Positions 10,465 through 23,100 of a stretch of DNA of 64,000 bases are shown here, one piece after another. Below the pieces are notes generated by a model, which saw only the letters and a list, made by a program, of their open reading frames with translations, did no database searches and had not been told where the DNA came from. The DNA lies in the NCBI GenBank assembly GCA_918026815.1, contig CAKJVC010000068.1, positions 868,001-932,000 on the forward strand, given 5' to 3'. This DNA comes from Chalara sp. BL73 (Eukaryota; Ascomycota; Leotiomycetes; Helotiales). The translations under genes and the position numbers were made by a program. The first letter of the stretch is position 1. Each line of letters opens with the position of its first letter.

Positions 10465-11652
10465 ATGTCTTCACAAGAGCCAACGTCACCCGAGAAAGGG
10501 CCGGAAGTCATAGGACATCCGTCGCATGTTCACAACTTAGAAATTCCCGATAACCACTTTCAAGTCTTTCAGAAGTCGCTCCTCGAGCACGAGTAGGTGG
10601 TTTTTGAGATAGCTGCAACTCCCCTTCGAATCTTAAATCATACTAAAGAATGTACCCCTCTAGATTTGAGCACGAAGAGGCTTTCTTCTCTGCAAGTCTC
10701 AGCCGGCTTCAGCATGGCATTTATCAAGATGATAAAAGACTCCATCTCGGCGGCTCTCCGAATGGAGCAAATGTGACACTCGTTGCGATAACATTCATGT
10801 TCCATCCCATGCACTCTCTCAACCATCGCTTCAAAAGAGCCAACATCTCCATCCAAGCCTCTGCGTCTTCTGGGAAGCAAGATAGGGCTAAGTTCGATCA
10901 GCCCTTGAGAATTATCAAATTTGCACCACATGTAGCTTATGGCCGAATATCTACAGAGAGCCTTCACTGGACGTTTGCATTAGGTAACATGAAGCCTCAC
11001 CTTATGGGATAAGGGGTTGATGGGCTAAATGGTATCTAGGGGCCAATCTAGGCGTAACCCAGCCATTCACCGCCAACGTAACTCCATCTACGTCCTTTGA
11101 CCGTACAAAAGTCATCGGCACGATGCTCAAGATTCAAGGGTCATCAAGAACGGCACGAGGGGTTGAAAGCAGCAAATTGGTATGGTCGCTGGAAGAGAAT
11201 GAAGAGCAAGCTGCTGGGCTTCCACGAGAGTTCACTTTCGTCTTCCTTATTGAACAGCCCGTCGCGAAAGCCCCGTTTGTGTTGCATATCATCGTACGAC
11301 CTACATTCTCGAATCGATTAGAGAAGCTGTTCTGCCATGATGATATTTCGGGTACCTCTGCGGTGCTGGATGCTGAGATGGGCCAGAAGTTTTCGTATAG
11401 CCCATTTAACTTCGCAACCATGCAAGGCCAACTGCAGGATCTAATAGAGCTCCCAGGACTGGCGACCAACATTCAAGTAATATTTTCCTTCGTATCTCAA
11501 TGCTCTACTCGACTTTGGACATTGTATTATACAAAGTGCTTACATGTGTATAGGATATTGCTCCTGAAGTTGCAGCTCCTGCCGCTGCTCTGAGCGCCAA
11601 CCCATCAGCGCTTGGGTCTATTATGAGTGCCATTAAACATGTTGGCAAGTAA
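10465..11652 (+). CDS. Unknown fungal protein, 327 aa
   Basis: Four exons: 10465-10592, 10664-10983, 11040-11476 and 11554-11652. All join in phase and end in TAA. The protein starts MSSQEPTSPEKGPEV and contains FEHEEAFFSASLSRLQHGIY, a beta-rich middle (NVTLVAITFMFHP, LRIIKFAPHVAYGRIST, ESLHWTFALGANLGV), then EFTFVFLIEQPVAKAPFVLH and PTFSNRLEKLFCHDDIS. It ends in an Ala-rich helix SALGSIMSAIKHVGK. There is no signal peptide, membrane span or catalytic motif I can name. The alternating hydrophobic pattern suggests a soluble beta-sandwich-like fold. It starts about 570 bases from the divergent PPPY gene. Function unknown. Confidence 0.7.
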
Positions 11653-13278
11653 GATGATACAAACATCGATAATAAGGCCATATTAAGAATAAGTATCTCT
11701 TAATGTATTGTTCCTACACTGAGATATGAGAATGTGTCTCCAAGGTTCGGGTTGCGGACATGAATAATGCGATTTTATATTGACTGGCTATCTAAAATAG
11801 TCATTGTGAGTTACCTCTTTTACCCATTATAAATAAACACTATATTTAAGTCATTCCATCACAGTATCTCAAATTCAGCGTATTCAATTCAAATCCTCTG
11901 AGAAATTCTTGGGATGTGACTCACCGAGCCTCCCAAATCCCCGAAGTCTAGGCTATCTTCCAGTTTCCGTCACATAATGTGTCAAACCTAACACCAGTAT
12001 GTCTATGCGGCCATAGGAATGGCATCTTCGGCAAGGGTACGCAGTAAATTCATCTTCGGGGTACCTACATATATTGAGGGTTATCTGCCTCGCTGGAAAG
12101 TTGCTGTGGCCAAGACTAAAGGGATATTCCACAACGGTGTCCCTTTTGTATAAGATTTGGCTGCTGTTAAGAGGTAAGCTGCCTAGATACCTGGCCACCG
12201 TGCCAAGACATTTTCGGACAGAACCAAATGTAGACATTGCCGAGATATTCAGAAAGATGACCAGGTGTGAAAGGTGTCTGGCGTGAATTAAACGAGATGG
12301 ATAATTTTGTGCTCAGGGTTAAAAGTTACAATATATAGTGGAGGTTATGGCTCACCAGCAATAAGTGTTAATACGCAGAAGTAGATACGTTCTTGGGCAA
12401 CTGTTTTGAACCCTCAATATTCTTGAAGTAGGGACGGCCCTAAAACAACACATAAGTCAAGTTAAGACAGGTCTGCATAACACGGAGATAACAGATGGTC
12501 AGGTACTAAGGTTTGCCGAGTCCAAATTATTCAAATTTAGTATAAAGCCAAGAAGGGCTATCAGAGATATTCTGGATCGGTAATTCGAAGTTGGCTTTTG
12601 CTCGTCTACGCTCTCAAAAATAGACAGAAGTATTGTTGATTATACAGAATAATGTACAGAATCCGAATGTCGAATAATCGATCAGAGAGAAAGAGATCGT
12701 TTCGTCACCAATTAGAGGCTGGGAGAAAGGGGACCGCCAATGACGCCTGTGCGGTTGTGGAATGACTCTTTAAATGCACTGAGTCAGAATATCATGTCCA
12801 AAAGAGGGTGTTATATATGAGCTTCGCTACAGTCTCGACTTGAAGTATTGAGTCCAGGTGACCAGTCTTATGAGGCATTTGAGCTTTCTTCAATTAGACT
12901 TTGTAAAATGTACTAGAACTCTTAGAACGTCCATTAATCACACTGAAATTAGTGAAAGGGTGATAGAAGAACATATGACTGAGGGCTATAGTTATAGCCA
13001 CTGTGATACTCTTCTTACTGAATATCACAAAAAGCAGACAGGAGTCATGTTTTAATGTAATAAAGTATTCACACTATAGCACCGATCTTTTGCCAAGAGA
13101 ACACTAGTTTAGCAGCCTCGCCTGACAGGCACCTGAAAGCGAGTTCATCCACAAATCCCACGTCACAACTCAACAAGAAAAAGGACCGCGCTTGACACCT
13201 GCGTGCTACAGAGTCAAGAACTAGTTTATACGAATTCCTCTTGAGAAGTTCTCAGCTAAAAAGGCACCACCTATCAAT
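11653..13278. other. Long intergenic interval
   Basis: 1.6 kb with only short, unconvincing ORFs. The last 100 bases before 13279 form the leader of the eRF1 gene. No tRNA or repeat was seen. The stretch 11680-11900 is AT-rich downstream sequence of the preceding gene. Confidence 0.55.
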
Positions 13279-14753
13279 ATGAGCGACGCTCAGGCCAACG
13301 AGGCGGAGAAGAATATCGAAATATGGAAGGTGAAAAAACTCATTCGGCGCTTGGAAGCCGCACGAGGCAATGGAACTTCTATGATTTCTTTAATCATCCG
13401 TGAGTATTCCTTTGCTTGAATGCTGTCCCCTTTCTGACAATATTTCTAGCGCCAAAGGATCAGGTTTCTCGAGCGGCTAAGATGTTGGCAGAAGAATATG
13501 TAAGACCAGCCCTTCACCACCGTCCTTCATGTTGCTGACTTCAATATAGGGGACTGCATCCAACATTAAATCCCGTGTCAATCGCCAATCTGTGCTGTCA
13601 GCAATCACATCCACTCAGCAGAGGCTGAAGTTATACAATAAAGTGCCTCCCAATGGTTTGGTGGTGTATTGTGGGGAAATCTTGACTTCAGAAGGAAAAG
13701 AGAGAAAGGTCAATATCGACTTCGAACCCTTCAAGCCCATCAATACCTCCCTGTATCTTTGCGACAACAAATTTCACACTGAGGCACTTGCAGAGCTGTT
13801 GGAGTCAGATCAGAAGTTTGGCTTCATCATTATGGATGGAAACGGAGCACTCTTCGGTACTTTAAGTGGCAACACACGTGATGTTGTGCACAAATTCTCC
13901 GTTGATTTGCCAAAGAAGCACGGCCGTGGAGGCCAATCTGCTCTCCGTTTCGCACGTCTCCGTGAGGAAAAACGACACAATTACGTACGCAAGGTCGCTG
14001 AGTTGGCCGTGCAAAACTTCATCACTGCTGATAAGGTCAATGTTGCAGGCATTATTCTAGCGGGGTCGGCTGATTTCAAGAACGATCTAAATCAGTCGGA
14101 CTTGTTCGACAACCGTCTTCAAAGCAAGGTTATTAAGGTCGTCGACGTATCCTACGGTGGAGAGAATGGTTTCAATCAGGCCATCGAGCTTTCAGCTGAG
14201 ACACTAAGCAATGTCAAGTTCATTCAGGAAAAGAAATTGATCGGAAAATATTTCGAGGAGATCAGCCAAGACACTGGCCTTATTTGTTATGGTGTGGAGG
14301 ATACCTTGAAAGCTCTAGAGCTTGGTGCAGTCGAAACATTGATCGTCTTTGAGAACTTGGAGATCACCCGATGGACACTTAAGGATAGTAACGGCAATCA
14401 AACCATCCTTCACACCACCAAGCAACAAGAAGCAACCAACCGAGAAGCATTTATGGACAAAGAAACGGGGCAGGAAATGGATGTTGTATCTCAAGAGTCA
14501 TTCCTTGAATGGATCGCTGAGAAGTATAAGGACTTTGGTGCCACTTTGGAGTTTGTTTCAGACCGTTCCAGTGAAGGAAACCAATTTGTCAAGGGTTTCG
14601 GTGGAATAGGTGGCATTCTTCGTTACAAGGTCAATTTCGAACAACTACAAGAAGTCGACGATGACGATGATGATTACTATGACGGTAGGTTGCATGTTTT
14701 TGAATTTGTTCTTCGTTTAACATACTATTCAAAGCTGACACATATTAGATTGA
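13279..14753 (+). CDS. SUP45: Eukaryotic peptide chain release factor 1 (eRF1)
   Basis: Four exons: 13279-13399, 13450-13499, 13550-14684 and 14749-14753, giving 436 aa, the usual eRF1 length. Domain 1 carries TASNIKS at residues 59-65, the stop-codon decoding loop. Domain 2 carries [14 protein letters not shown], with the GGQ at about 184-186 that triggers peptidyl-tRNA hydrolysis. Domain 3 binds eRF3 and ends in the acidic [12 protein letters not shown] tail. It acts in the cytosol with eRF3 at all three stop codons. The last exon is only 5 nt: G from GAC|G plus AT gives Asp, then TGA. The acceptor ATATTAG at 14747-14748 follows a GCTGACA branch site. If instead the next AG (GACAG, 14756) were used, the protein would end ...YYDG. 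Intron 1 and intron 2 are each about 50 nt. Expression should be constitutive. Confidence 0.97.
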
Positions 14754-15642
14754 CAGGTTGAGGACCTCGCTCTATGCGAGGCGCCAACTCCAGTAAAACC
14801 GTCAAGTCAGCATCTGCCACCTCGCGTCGTTGGCGCGCAGCCCGAAGTCAATGGCCGTGTCTCGAGAGGAGTAGCACGTCCAAGCCCGCTTCGGTCAATG
14901 ATGACGGCCTCTTGAGTTGAGCATCCATCTAGTAAAGGTGCGCAGCATGGTGTTTACGAAACGAGCATTACTAATATTTGTATAAGTCGAAAGCTCTCAT
15001 AACTAGAGAGGCATTACTACATAGGTAACTGGATGTGGAGGGATGCATTTTGGCAAATTGCTTATGGGTGTACGCTGTCTGAGATCTCTAATATTTACAT
15101 TATCTGATCCAGGTATGACGGATCGGCGTAGAGATTGAGAGATATTTAGCCCTTGAATCAACTTATTTGTTTATTCCTCTATAACTAGATGAAGATTTGA
15201 GATGCTTCTTTGAACTTCTCTTGTATGCCTGTCTTTGCTATTGTGAGGTGAGGCAAAGTGTTCAATTTGTAAGTCTAGCCTAGACGTATTCAATCATTAT
15301 AATCAACACTAAGTTTGCAGTCAAAGTCAAAATATCCCTATGCAATAAAGAATAGCGCTGTAGTATTCCCTCCATTGAGAGCTAATGGTGCTAATAGCGG
15401 GGTATCCATTGTGGGGTTCCGATTATCGCTGACAAATATATATGCTTCACTGGGATAATGTCAAAGTGATGACTTGTGTGCTGCCTCACATTCTACTACG
15501 GAACAGCATATTTATTTTCTAAGCTCCTACGTACAACTTGGAAGTACCTAGGGCTCAACGAAATGAGCGGAGCTGAAACAAATTTTGCATTTCGATAAAG
15601 CACTGCAGCTACACAATTGCTTGGTCAGATTTTCATGTCATC
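14754..15642. other. Intergenic region after eRF1
   Basis: Holds the eRF1 3' UTR and the promoter of the prephenate dehydratase gene. The stretch 14760-14930 is GC-richer than the rest but no frame is protein-like. No structural RNA was recognised. Confidence 0.5.
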
Positions 15643-16739
15643 ATGGGTTTGCAACAGAAAGTATCTGTTCCAGTTGTTTCTTTTCTGGGACCAGTGTCAT
15701 CATATACTCATCAGGTATGGGCATATTTAAGTTTACATTGATTTAGCTAACGAAAATTCACAGACAACGCTTCGATGCTTTGATAAGACGAAATATGATT
15801 ATCAGCCAGCCACTACCATTGCAGGTGAGTGTCTCGGGCCCAAATGCTGCCTCGATGGTCTAGTGACCCTACATAGATGTGTTTGAAGCTGTGCAATCAG
15901 GAAAGGCAGACCGGGGCGTTGTGCCATTTGAAAATTCTACAAATGGAGCCGTCATTCCCACCCTAGAACTCCTCGCGGACCGTAACTCGTTATATCCAGA
16001 TATCTTCGTATGCGCAGATGCATATCTTGATGTCCGGCACTACCTGCTCGGGCCTAAAGCTCCTCAGGCTTCAAAACCCAGCTCGCCAGGAATCTCCAGA
16101 ACGGCTACACCTACTTCCTCCATTCCAAGCCCTGTAAAACCAAGATCAAAGCCATTGACAAGTATCGAGCACATAAAGAGGATTCACACGCACCCTCAAG
16201 CATATGGCCAGTGTGAGGTCTTTCTTGGAGCATACCTCAAAGGGATTGAGCGCAGAGAAGAGAGCTCTACAAGCAAATCAGCAGAAATAGTGAAGAAGGA
16301 CACAACAGGAGAAAGTGCGGCCATTGCAAGTAGTCTCGCTGCAGAAGTCCACGGCCTGGATATCCTTGCAGAAAGCATTGAGGATCGAGAAGATAACACA
16401 ACAAGATTCCTCGTTCTCCGAAAAGGAAAACCGGAGAATCAACCTCGCAGTGAAGAACATGTCCCCTGCAAGTCGCTAATATCATTCACAATTGATCACA
16501 GCAAGCCTGGAGCTCTGGCAGATGTACTCGAGTGTTTTAGGCAACATAAATTGAACCTTACGAGCATCAATAGTAGACCTACAACCGCCGTTCGATTCCA
16601 GTATATATTCTTTGTAGAGTTTGAAGGAAGTCGATTGAGGGACTGGGATGGTCGGGTCGAAAGTGCATTGACTAGCCTGGGGAATTTTACCCAGAGCTGG
16701 CGATGGCTGGGAAGTTGGGATGATAAATTTCAGAGATAG
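15643..16739 (+). CDS. PHA2: Prephenate dehydratase
   Basis: Three exons: 15643-15714, 15764-15824 and 15877-16739, giving 331 aa. It converts prephenate to phenylpyruvate, the committed step to phenylalanine. Catalytic-domain signatures are visible: FLGPVSSYTHQ at the N-terminus, KYDYQPATTIADVFEAVQSG, RGVVPFENSTNGAVIPTLEL, then HTHPQAYGQC and DNTTRFLVL with the essential Thr-Arg-Phe near residues 220-222. From about 243 an ACT domain follows (SLISFTIDHSKPGALADVL, then LNLTSINSRPT), which in this family binds phenylalanine for feedback inhibition; the usual ESRP appears as NSRP. A Pro/Ser-rich insert (SKPSSPGISRTATPTSSIPS) lies between the two parts of the catalytic domain, as in other filamentous fungi. 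An upstream out-of-frame ATG at 15635 overlaps the leader. Cytosolic, no targeting signal. Confidence 0.95.
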
Positions 16740-16961
16740 GCTAAAGAATGGCGATAAAAACAAGGGTAGAGAGGCGTATAGGTATCATGTAGAACCGAAA
16801 CTTTTCGAGATCCGAGATCGGAGTAAGATAGGCTGTTTTATCGATAAGATAAGAAAATATGGCTGCAAGGCTACCACACATTATTTTCTGGGACAACGTG
16901 AGGCTGGTCACGGCCTCAACCTGACAACGTGTAACAAGTACCATAATCTCAAGAAGTTTTG

Positions 16962-18197
16962 ATGAAGGAGATGAGACCACAAACACTCTCTTTTGTTTTA
17001 CAGCGTGCCTTCTATGCCAATCAGTCCTTCAAATACATAGCGACCCGGCATCTATCTGGTCCAGCCTTGCAATCATGCCTTCGCGAAAAGCTCACTTCCC
17101 AAGCTCCAAACAGAATCTACGACTACCTATCGCCTACTCCGTCTCATCTTCTGAATATTGCACTCTCAGGCTCCTTACCACAGTCATGTCAGCCCGACCT
17201 CTTTAATCCATATGATCTAGAGCTGCCCAGACCATCACTCACCCACGAACAGGAAAGGCGCAATCAGATCCTTCCCCAAGGACATCACCTTGTGTACTTT
17301 CCTCCGCAGCTACCAAGCAGCAGCTTGCTCCCTGACGGCACAGATATATTGCACTCCCCGGGCCCGCCTTTCAGTCGTCGCATGTGGGCTGGAGGCTCTC
17401 TCGTTTTTGAAACAGGGCTGGGTAAACAGTTGTTCATTAATAATGACCGGCTCTGTTGCACAGAGTTAATATCGGATGTTACTGTGAGAGGCAAGCCTTC
17501 AGATGAGAAAGTCTTCGTAAGCGTTAAGAGAGAGTATTCAAAACTCTTCGATCTTGATGCACCGGGTAGGAAGACAAAACTGGATCCTTTACGAAAGTTA
17601 CAGCATGAAGAAGTTGGCCAGAACTTGATTTTCTCCCCGTCTGTGACTGAAGAGAGGAACCTAGTGTTTTTTAGAGACAGAGATCCAGCTTTCACTCAAG
17701 AGAGCTCTCAAAAGTCTAGCAAAAGGCTACTCCGTAGGTCATTTTATATTCTTGCAACCAACATCCCTTCTCTTGTATGTTGTATTTGCTAATACTAAGT
17801 AGCTCCTCACGAACCCGATTTCTCGGTCGCTCTAACGCCAACTCCTTCCCTCCTCTTTCGTTTCTCAGCGCTCACGTTCAACGCTCATGCCATACATCTT
17901 GATCCTCAATACTGTCGAGATGTGGAAGGGCATCGGAACCTTCTTGTCCATGGTCCGTTGACATTGGTGCTTATGTTGTCAGTACTAAGATCTCGATTGA
18001 GACATGAACAACAGATGGTTCTGAAGTTTGAATACCGAAACCTTGCGCCGCTCTATGTCAATGAAGAGATGAGAATTTGTGTCCGAAAGGATGGGAAGAA
18101 AAAGGATAAATATGATGTGTGGATTGAAGGGAAGGACGGAGGGTACGCTGTAAAAGGGTCTGCAACGACAGCAGGGATCGAATCTTTTACAGGCTAG
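16962..18197 (+). CDS. HTD2-like hydroxyacyl-thioester dehydratase / mesaconyl-C4-CoA hydratase family
   Basis: Two exons: 16962-17733 and 17803-18197, giving 388 aa. The C-terminal hot-dog domain shows LLFRFSALTFNAHAIHLDP and then HRNLLVHGPLTLVLML, the hallmark of the HTD2/MaoC-like family that hydrates or dehydrates acyl thioesters; the N-H pair in NAHAIH is in the active-site helix. The N-terminal hot-dog half has FSRRMWAGGSLVFE. The first 30 residues (RPQTLSFVLQRAFYANQS, no acidic residues) could be a mitochondrial presequence, which would fit mitochondrial fatty-acid synthesis, but this is inferred. An alternative acceptor at 17799 would add one residue, and both are in phase. An alternative start is the next ATG at 16971. 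The gene begins only 222 bases after prephenate dehydratase, on the same strand. Confidence 0.85.
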
Positions 18198-19627
18198 TTA
18201 AAAGGTTCTGGGTCCTAATACCGTCTTCCGCTCTACCAAACTTGAGGTTTTGTACACCTTAGGACAATCAGAGGTACATAGTGTTGAAGACGAAGGGCTC
18301 TCACAACACCACATCTATATTTTGTTGATATAAGAGACCTTGACGCCCTTGAACGGTAAATCCGAATTATATTGATGATGTCATGTAATTGCAAGCTAAT
18401 CTCCGCCAAGGGATTATATGGTGTTGTAATTTGAGATTGTATCTCACTACTCCTACAGTCTATGCTACAACGCTCAACTACTTGGAGCGAAACCGAATCT
18501 CCAAGCAACAGGCCTTAGTGGAAAGACCGTACCAGGAAAAGCAATTCATACCAAATATTTCGGATTCTGGGGGCAATGGAATCCACCTCTCCAGTGGGAT
18601 CGTTATTTGGCTGCCCTACTTAAGGGTCAGTTCGATGATGGACTCTAGTGGCAACCTAATTTTTCATCTGCTCAATCTGTTCTCAACCTTTTCTGGAAAT
18701 CTGCGATATCCATAGCTTAGCAAGACGTCAGCTTCAAATTGGCATATGATTATAGTTCCAAAACTTGCATACAAATGTGGTATGTAGTAACAATGAAACT
18801 GTTGCACATCTATTCGCACAGGAGTCAACGTCGTTAAATGATCTTTCCACACAGTCATATTTAGCTAACTTCGACTCCTCAGAATGTTGCAAGAACAATT
18901 TCAATGTGCCTGTGACAAATACATTATGCAAGAGTCATTATTCGCTCTGTAGTCCTCTGAATTTGAATGCCTTCTCGGCAAATAACCGGAATTATCATTT
19001 ATGCTCGTTTCATAGTGGTTGGTCTCGGCTTCATAAAGTATCATTGCACATGATGGATCAGCAATATCTAGTCAGGTACAAGTGACATTCACAACTGTGG
19101 CATGTCTGGGAGAAGAGTTGTAGGTTTAGTAACCGCCTACTGCTGTTTTACTATTCCATTTCTACTCTAGTTCCTATTTGCAAGTTATTTCTGGAACCGC
19201 CAGACTTTCTAACTGAATATTTTTGTCAGAGTCTAGCCTCGCCTCTGTGAGACCTCCCAGCATGTCGCGTTTTCATTCTATGAGAGGCAACAATTACAAC
19301 GAATTCGATGAAGCTCTGCATATTTAGAACCTATAAGAATTGTAAGGTTAAGCAGTTTATAGAAATTAAAGCTCACCTGCACGTATATTTAACGTATACT
19401 TATGCAAACGTGCCATATTTCCTGATAAAATGCGGTGTGCCTATCCATAATTAGCTTAGTAAAGGAAGTGGAGCTGTGAAGTGGATACTGTGCGTCATCC
19501 CGTAAATAGACAATCACGGGTAATGCATGTTAACGTTAACCTGTCATGCATGTAGGTAGTTTCCCATTCTTACTTAATTACACTTGCTAGGATTGACACA
19601 ACTCCAAGAAACAACACAATTCACAAA
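18198..19627. other. Long non-coding interval
   Basis: No ORF here resembles a protein. The 18389-18715 and 18765-19085 frames are low-complexity and overlap frames on the other strand. No tRNA or repeat was recognised. Confidence 0.55.
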
Positions 19628-19978
19628 TTAGCGACCCAGCATACTCAAAGCTCGATTCACAAGCTTCAATGCCTGAGTTGCTATTTCACTTTGATCCCTT
19701 GTATATAGCCAGGAAAGGGCCATCTGAAAATGTCTTCTGCCTGCCGCCTGAGGGTTCTGAAAGCAACTTAGCAGGTCTATCAATGAACACTGGCTAGCTG
19801 TTGCAAATATACGCTTCATTCTCATATAATTATTGTCTTTGGGTTAATCGAGAACTTACTGTGCTCACCGCTTCGATCGCATCATACCACTAGAAGGACG
19901 GTAACGTTTACTCCCGCCTCGATTGGAAGCTTTTACAATTTCGCCGAGCAACGCACTTTCTCTCCTTCTCTTACGCAT
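19628..19978 (-). CDS. Possible small minus-strand gene
   Basis: An open minus-strand frame 19825-19628 reads KRIFATASQCSLIDLLSCFQ then a helical end ATQALKLVNRALSMLGR. Upstream, from ATG at 19978, a second in-frame piece (19978-19869: MRKRRRESALLGEIVKASNR and a basic Ser-rich part) can be joined over a 48-nt GTGAGC...ATGAG intron, giving 101 aa that would be basic and possibly mitochondrial. Against it: the acceptor is GAG, which is unusual, and the upstream part lies opposite a pyrimidine-rich leader of the divergent PH-LRR gene, which alone would make Arg/Lys/Glu codons. The shorter ORF from 19825 could stand by itself. Confidence 0.25.
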
Positions 19979-20179
19979 TTCCCACTCCCTCTTCAACCTT
20001 ACAGAAACTTGAATATACTGTTACAAACAACATTTCCGTGGACTTGATATCGGTAGACTTCTGCGTGTTTGCTTTGATAATTGCTGATATATTCCGGCAT
20101 CATTCCATTCGAAATCTGCGAAGCGATTTAGCCTACCACACCTAAGTGGACATACTTCGGGGCTGAAGAATTGGAGTCA

Positions 20180-23100
20180 ATGGCCCCTCCCAAAGAAGAA
20201 AATGGAGTGAGCCGACGCAAGAGCCTAAATCCTTTTTCTATGAAGGCATCCCCATCCTTCCTACCACGGCTTAATACCGATGTTGAAAACAACGGCTCAG
20301 GCGATGGCAGCAATATTGGTAGAAGGAGTTCAATATTTGGAACAGGCTCCGCGACGAGCAAGGGTCCACATTGGAGCGCCACGATGAGTCCTAATGAAGG
20401 GGAGAGCACAGATCCTGAGAAGATACGACCTCGAACTCTTCAAAAACTGAAAGGCAGGCCTTCTTCAATGGGCGGTGCTGTCGGAAAGAAGACTTCAAAA
20501 ATCATGGATGATTTAGAGGATACCGTTTCAATGGCTATAGATACAACAACCTCAGTCCTCCTCCATGGTGAAGTTCAAACATCAACCGGGTTTTTCAAGA
20601 AGAAAAAAGAGTATCTTGTATTGACTCCTACACACCTATTCCACTACAAGAGCCAATCTCGTAAGTACAAGGTTTTTCTAGGGAGTATAATATGAATCTG
20701 AAGTTTCACGGCCTGGGGGACATTGCAATCAACTACTGTAGTTGGAAGAACGATTCGGACATGACGGATTTTTTAGATCTTAATAGCTGACATGGCTTTC
20801 TGTCTAGGAGCTGCTGAGAGCTTCCCGTGTATTTTAACTAGTGGTCTACCCTCACGACATGCATCGTCCGCTTCTTTTGGTTCTCTGGCAGACTCAGCGT
20901 CAATTCAGTCGCATGCTTCCAGTGACTCTAGCAAGGGCATACGGCTTGACCAGATTGTCACGGTATATAAGGTAGAGGATGGGCGCCCATTCTTTACAAC
21001 CGAGGTTGTGTATCTTGACGAGGACTCGTTCCAAGTAGGGAGCATGCAACTGATCCTTGCTGCCCCTACCGAGGCTGATCAATGGATGAGCTCCCTTCGA
21101 GCCGCCGCACAAAAGGCTGCAATGGCTCTAAAAGAACCATACACAGATAAGGTCCTGGATTACGTTTACAAAGTCATTAAACGTTTGAACGACTACGACT
21201 CAAACCAACTTCGTATCTATCGAGTTGTTCGACGTCCGTCCTTCGTCAAGGCTGGAAAGCCTGATGAGCTTGAAAAATTTGTGGGGACGTCGCCCTTCTA
21301 TCTAGCTGTTGGTGTCAATTTGGTACATATGATCAAGTTGCCGAGCGATCCGTCGCAGCTTGTTCACCATTGGACGAAGCCGCTCACGTATGGCATCGTC
21401 ACTCTCTCAGAACTTCGCATGTTCCAGAATGATGATAGATTTGAGATGACATTCCGGCTACCTCTACGAGAACATCAAGTGTTTGAGCTTGCATCATTGA
21501 CAGCCATAGATATCCCGGTTCCATTATTCAAGTCTATAGCACTTGCGAAACCTCTATGGCCATGGCAAACGCTAATCTATACTGGTTCTTCTCGTTATGA
21601 AAAAATCGCCAAAGCTGAGAGAGCAAGAGAAATGGCTGAGCTAGAACCGACGCAGACGGACAACTTCAATAGCCTGGATAGGACCTTAAATGCTTACTGC
21701 ATGTCATATGGCTGCGATCCGCAGAACATTCGGTATCTTGTTGACAATACTGTTGATGATGCTCCCGAGTTTCGACTGCTCTCGCCTGCAAAGTCCAGTA
21801 TTTATAGCGCTTATGAATTGCTCTGTGTTATGCGAGCGCTGCGCTATAATTTCCATTTTGGCTCGATTTCATTTCAAGGTATCGATCTACATAGCATATA
21901 TTGCAACCATGACAGCTTTGGGTACGACCACGTTGCTTTTGTTGATATCGACGGGACAGATGTGCGTACTGTCTCCAATCACAGACCAGAGGAAAGATCA
22001 TTACTTTACCAGGAAGTTCAAGCCATTGCTCTCTCGTCTAAATCCTTACGAAGATTAGATTTCCGGGACGCCCTCCCCCGTCGACGCCTCAGGGATGCTC
22101 CGTCAGGAGATCATGGGGATCCTGGATCTGAGATCGCTGCTGCAATACTCCATCTGTGTGCCATTCAAATGACCAATGTAACATGGGTAGACCTGAGCGG
22201 CATTGAGCTTGGAGAAGTTGATATTCTTGACATGGCTCCTGCTCTATCGGATCTAAATTCGCGAATTAGAGCTATTGTATGCTCACGGAGTGCACTGTGC
22301 AACCAAATGATCAACCGATTTCTTAAGGCGTTGGAACCACAAGGTAAGTCGACCCAGCTTTTTGTATTATCTTAAAATTGTGTTTATTGACCTTTCCCTC
22401 TAATCGCATATCTCTAGGAGCCAACATAGAGTTCGTCAATATTGCAGGGAATCCAGGTCGTCTGAGCTTCGAACGTTTCCATTCAGCTATGAGCAATTTT
22501 ACGCATATCCGATCCCTCAATCTCTCTGGCATATTGAGGACTCAACATAGCAGTGAGCTTCCACTCTTGCCTCCTGGAATCATACGATCATGGCAGCTTG
22601 AATATTTGAATCTCAGTGGCATCATGGTCAGTTACATACCATCCATAAACCTCTTTTCAGACTAACAAGTAAAGCTCAATGATGTAACCGTCACTACTCT
22701 CTCAGACTATCTGGCCCATGGAAGTAAGTGCCACCTATAAACCAAAAACTTTCGTCCATAGTTCCATGATTCAAAGACTGATTCAGCGATGGATAGTGTC
22801 AGACAGCCTCCAAACTCTGGACCTCGTACGATGTTCCTTGACTGGAACACATGCGGCATCTTTATTTCACTCAAGTAAGTATAACACGTAGTCTGCCGGT
22901 GGCAAAAATAAACGGATTATGTACACTGTCTAACCATGTTATTGTTTAGTGGTTCGAGTACCAGGCGAACACCGCAACTTACGACTCAATATCAGCAACA
23001 ATTATCTTGAGAACGATATCGGCGATATGCTTGAGGCAATTAAAGATAATGAAACGCCATCTCATCTCATTATCCGTACATTTGAGTTTGAGAAAGAGCT

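Noticed and set aside
20003..20103. Minus-strand open stretch of about 34 codons upstream of the small ORF at 19628
   Set aside because: Short, no good splice connection to the downstream piece, and within the divergent promoter; chance openness is enough.
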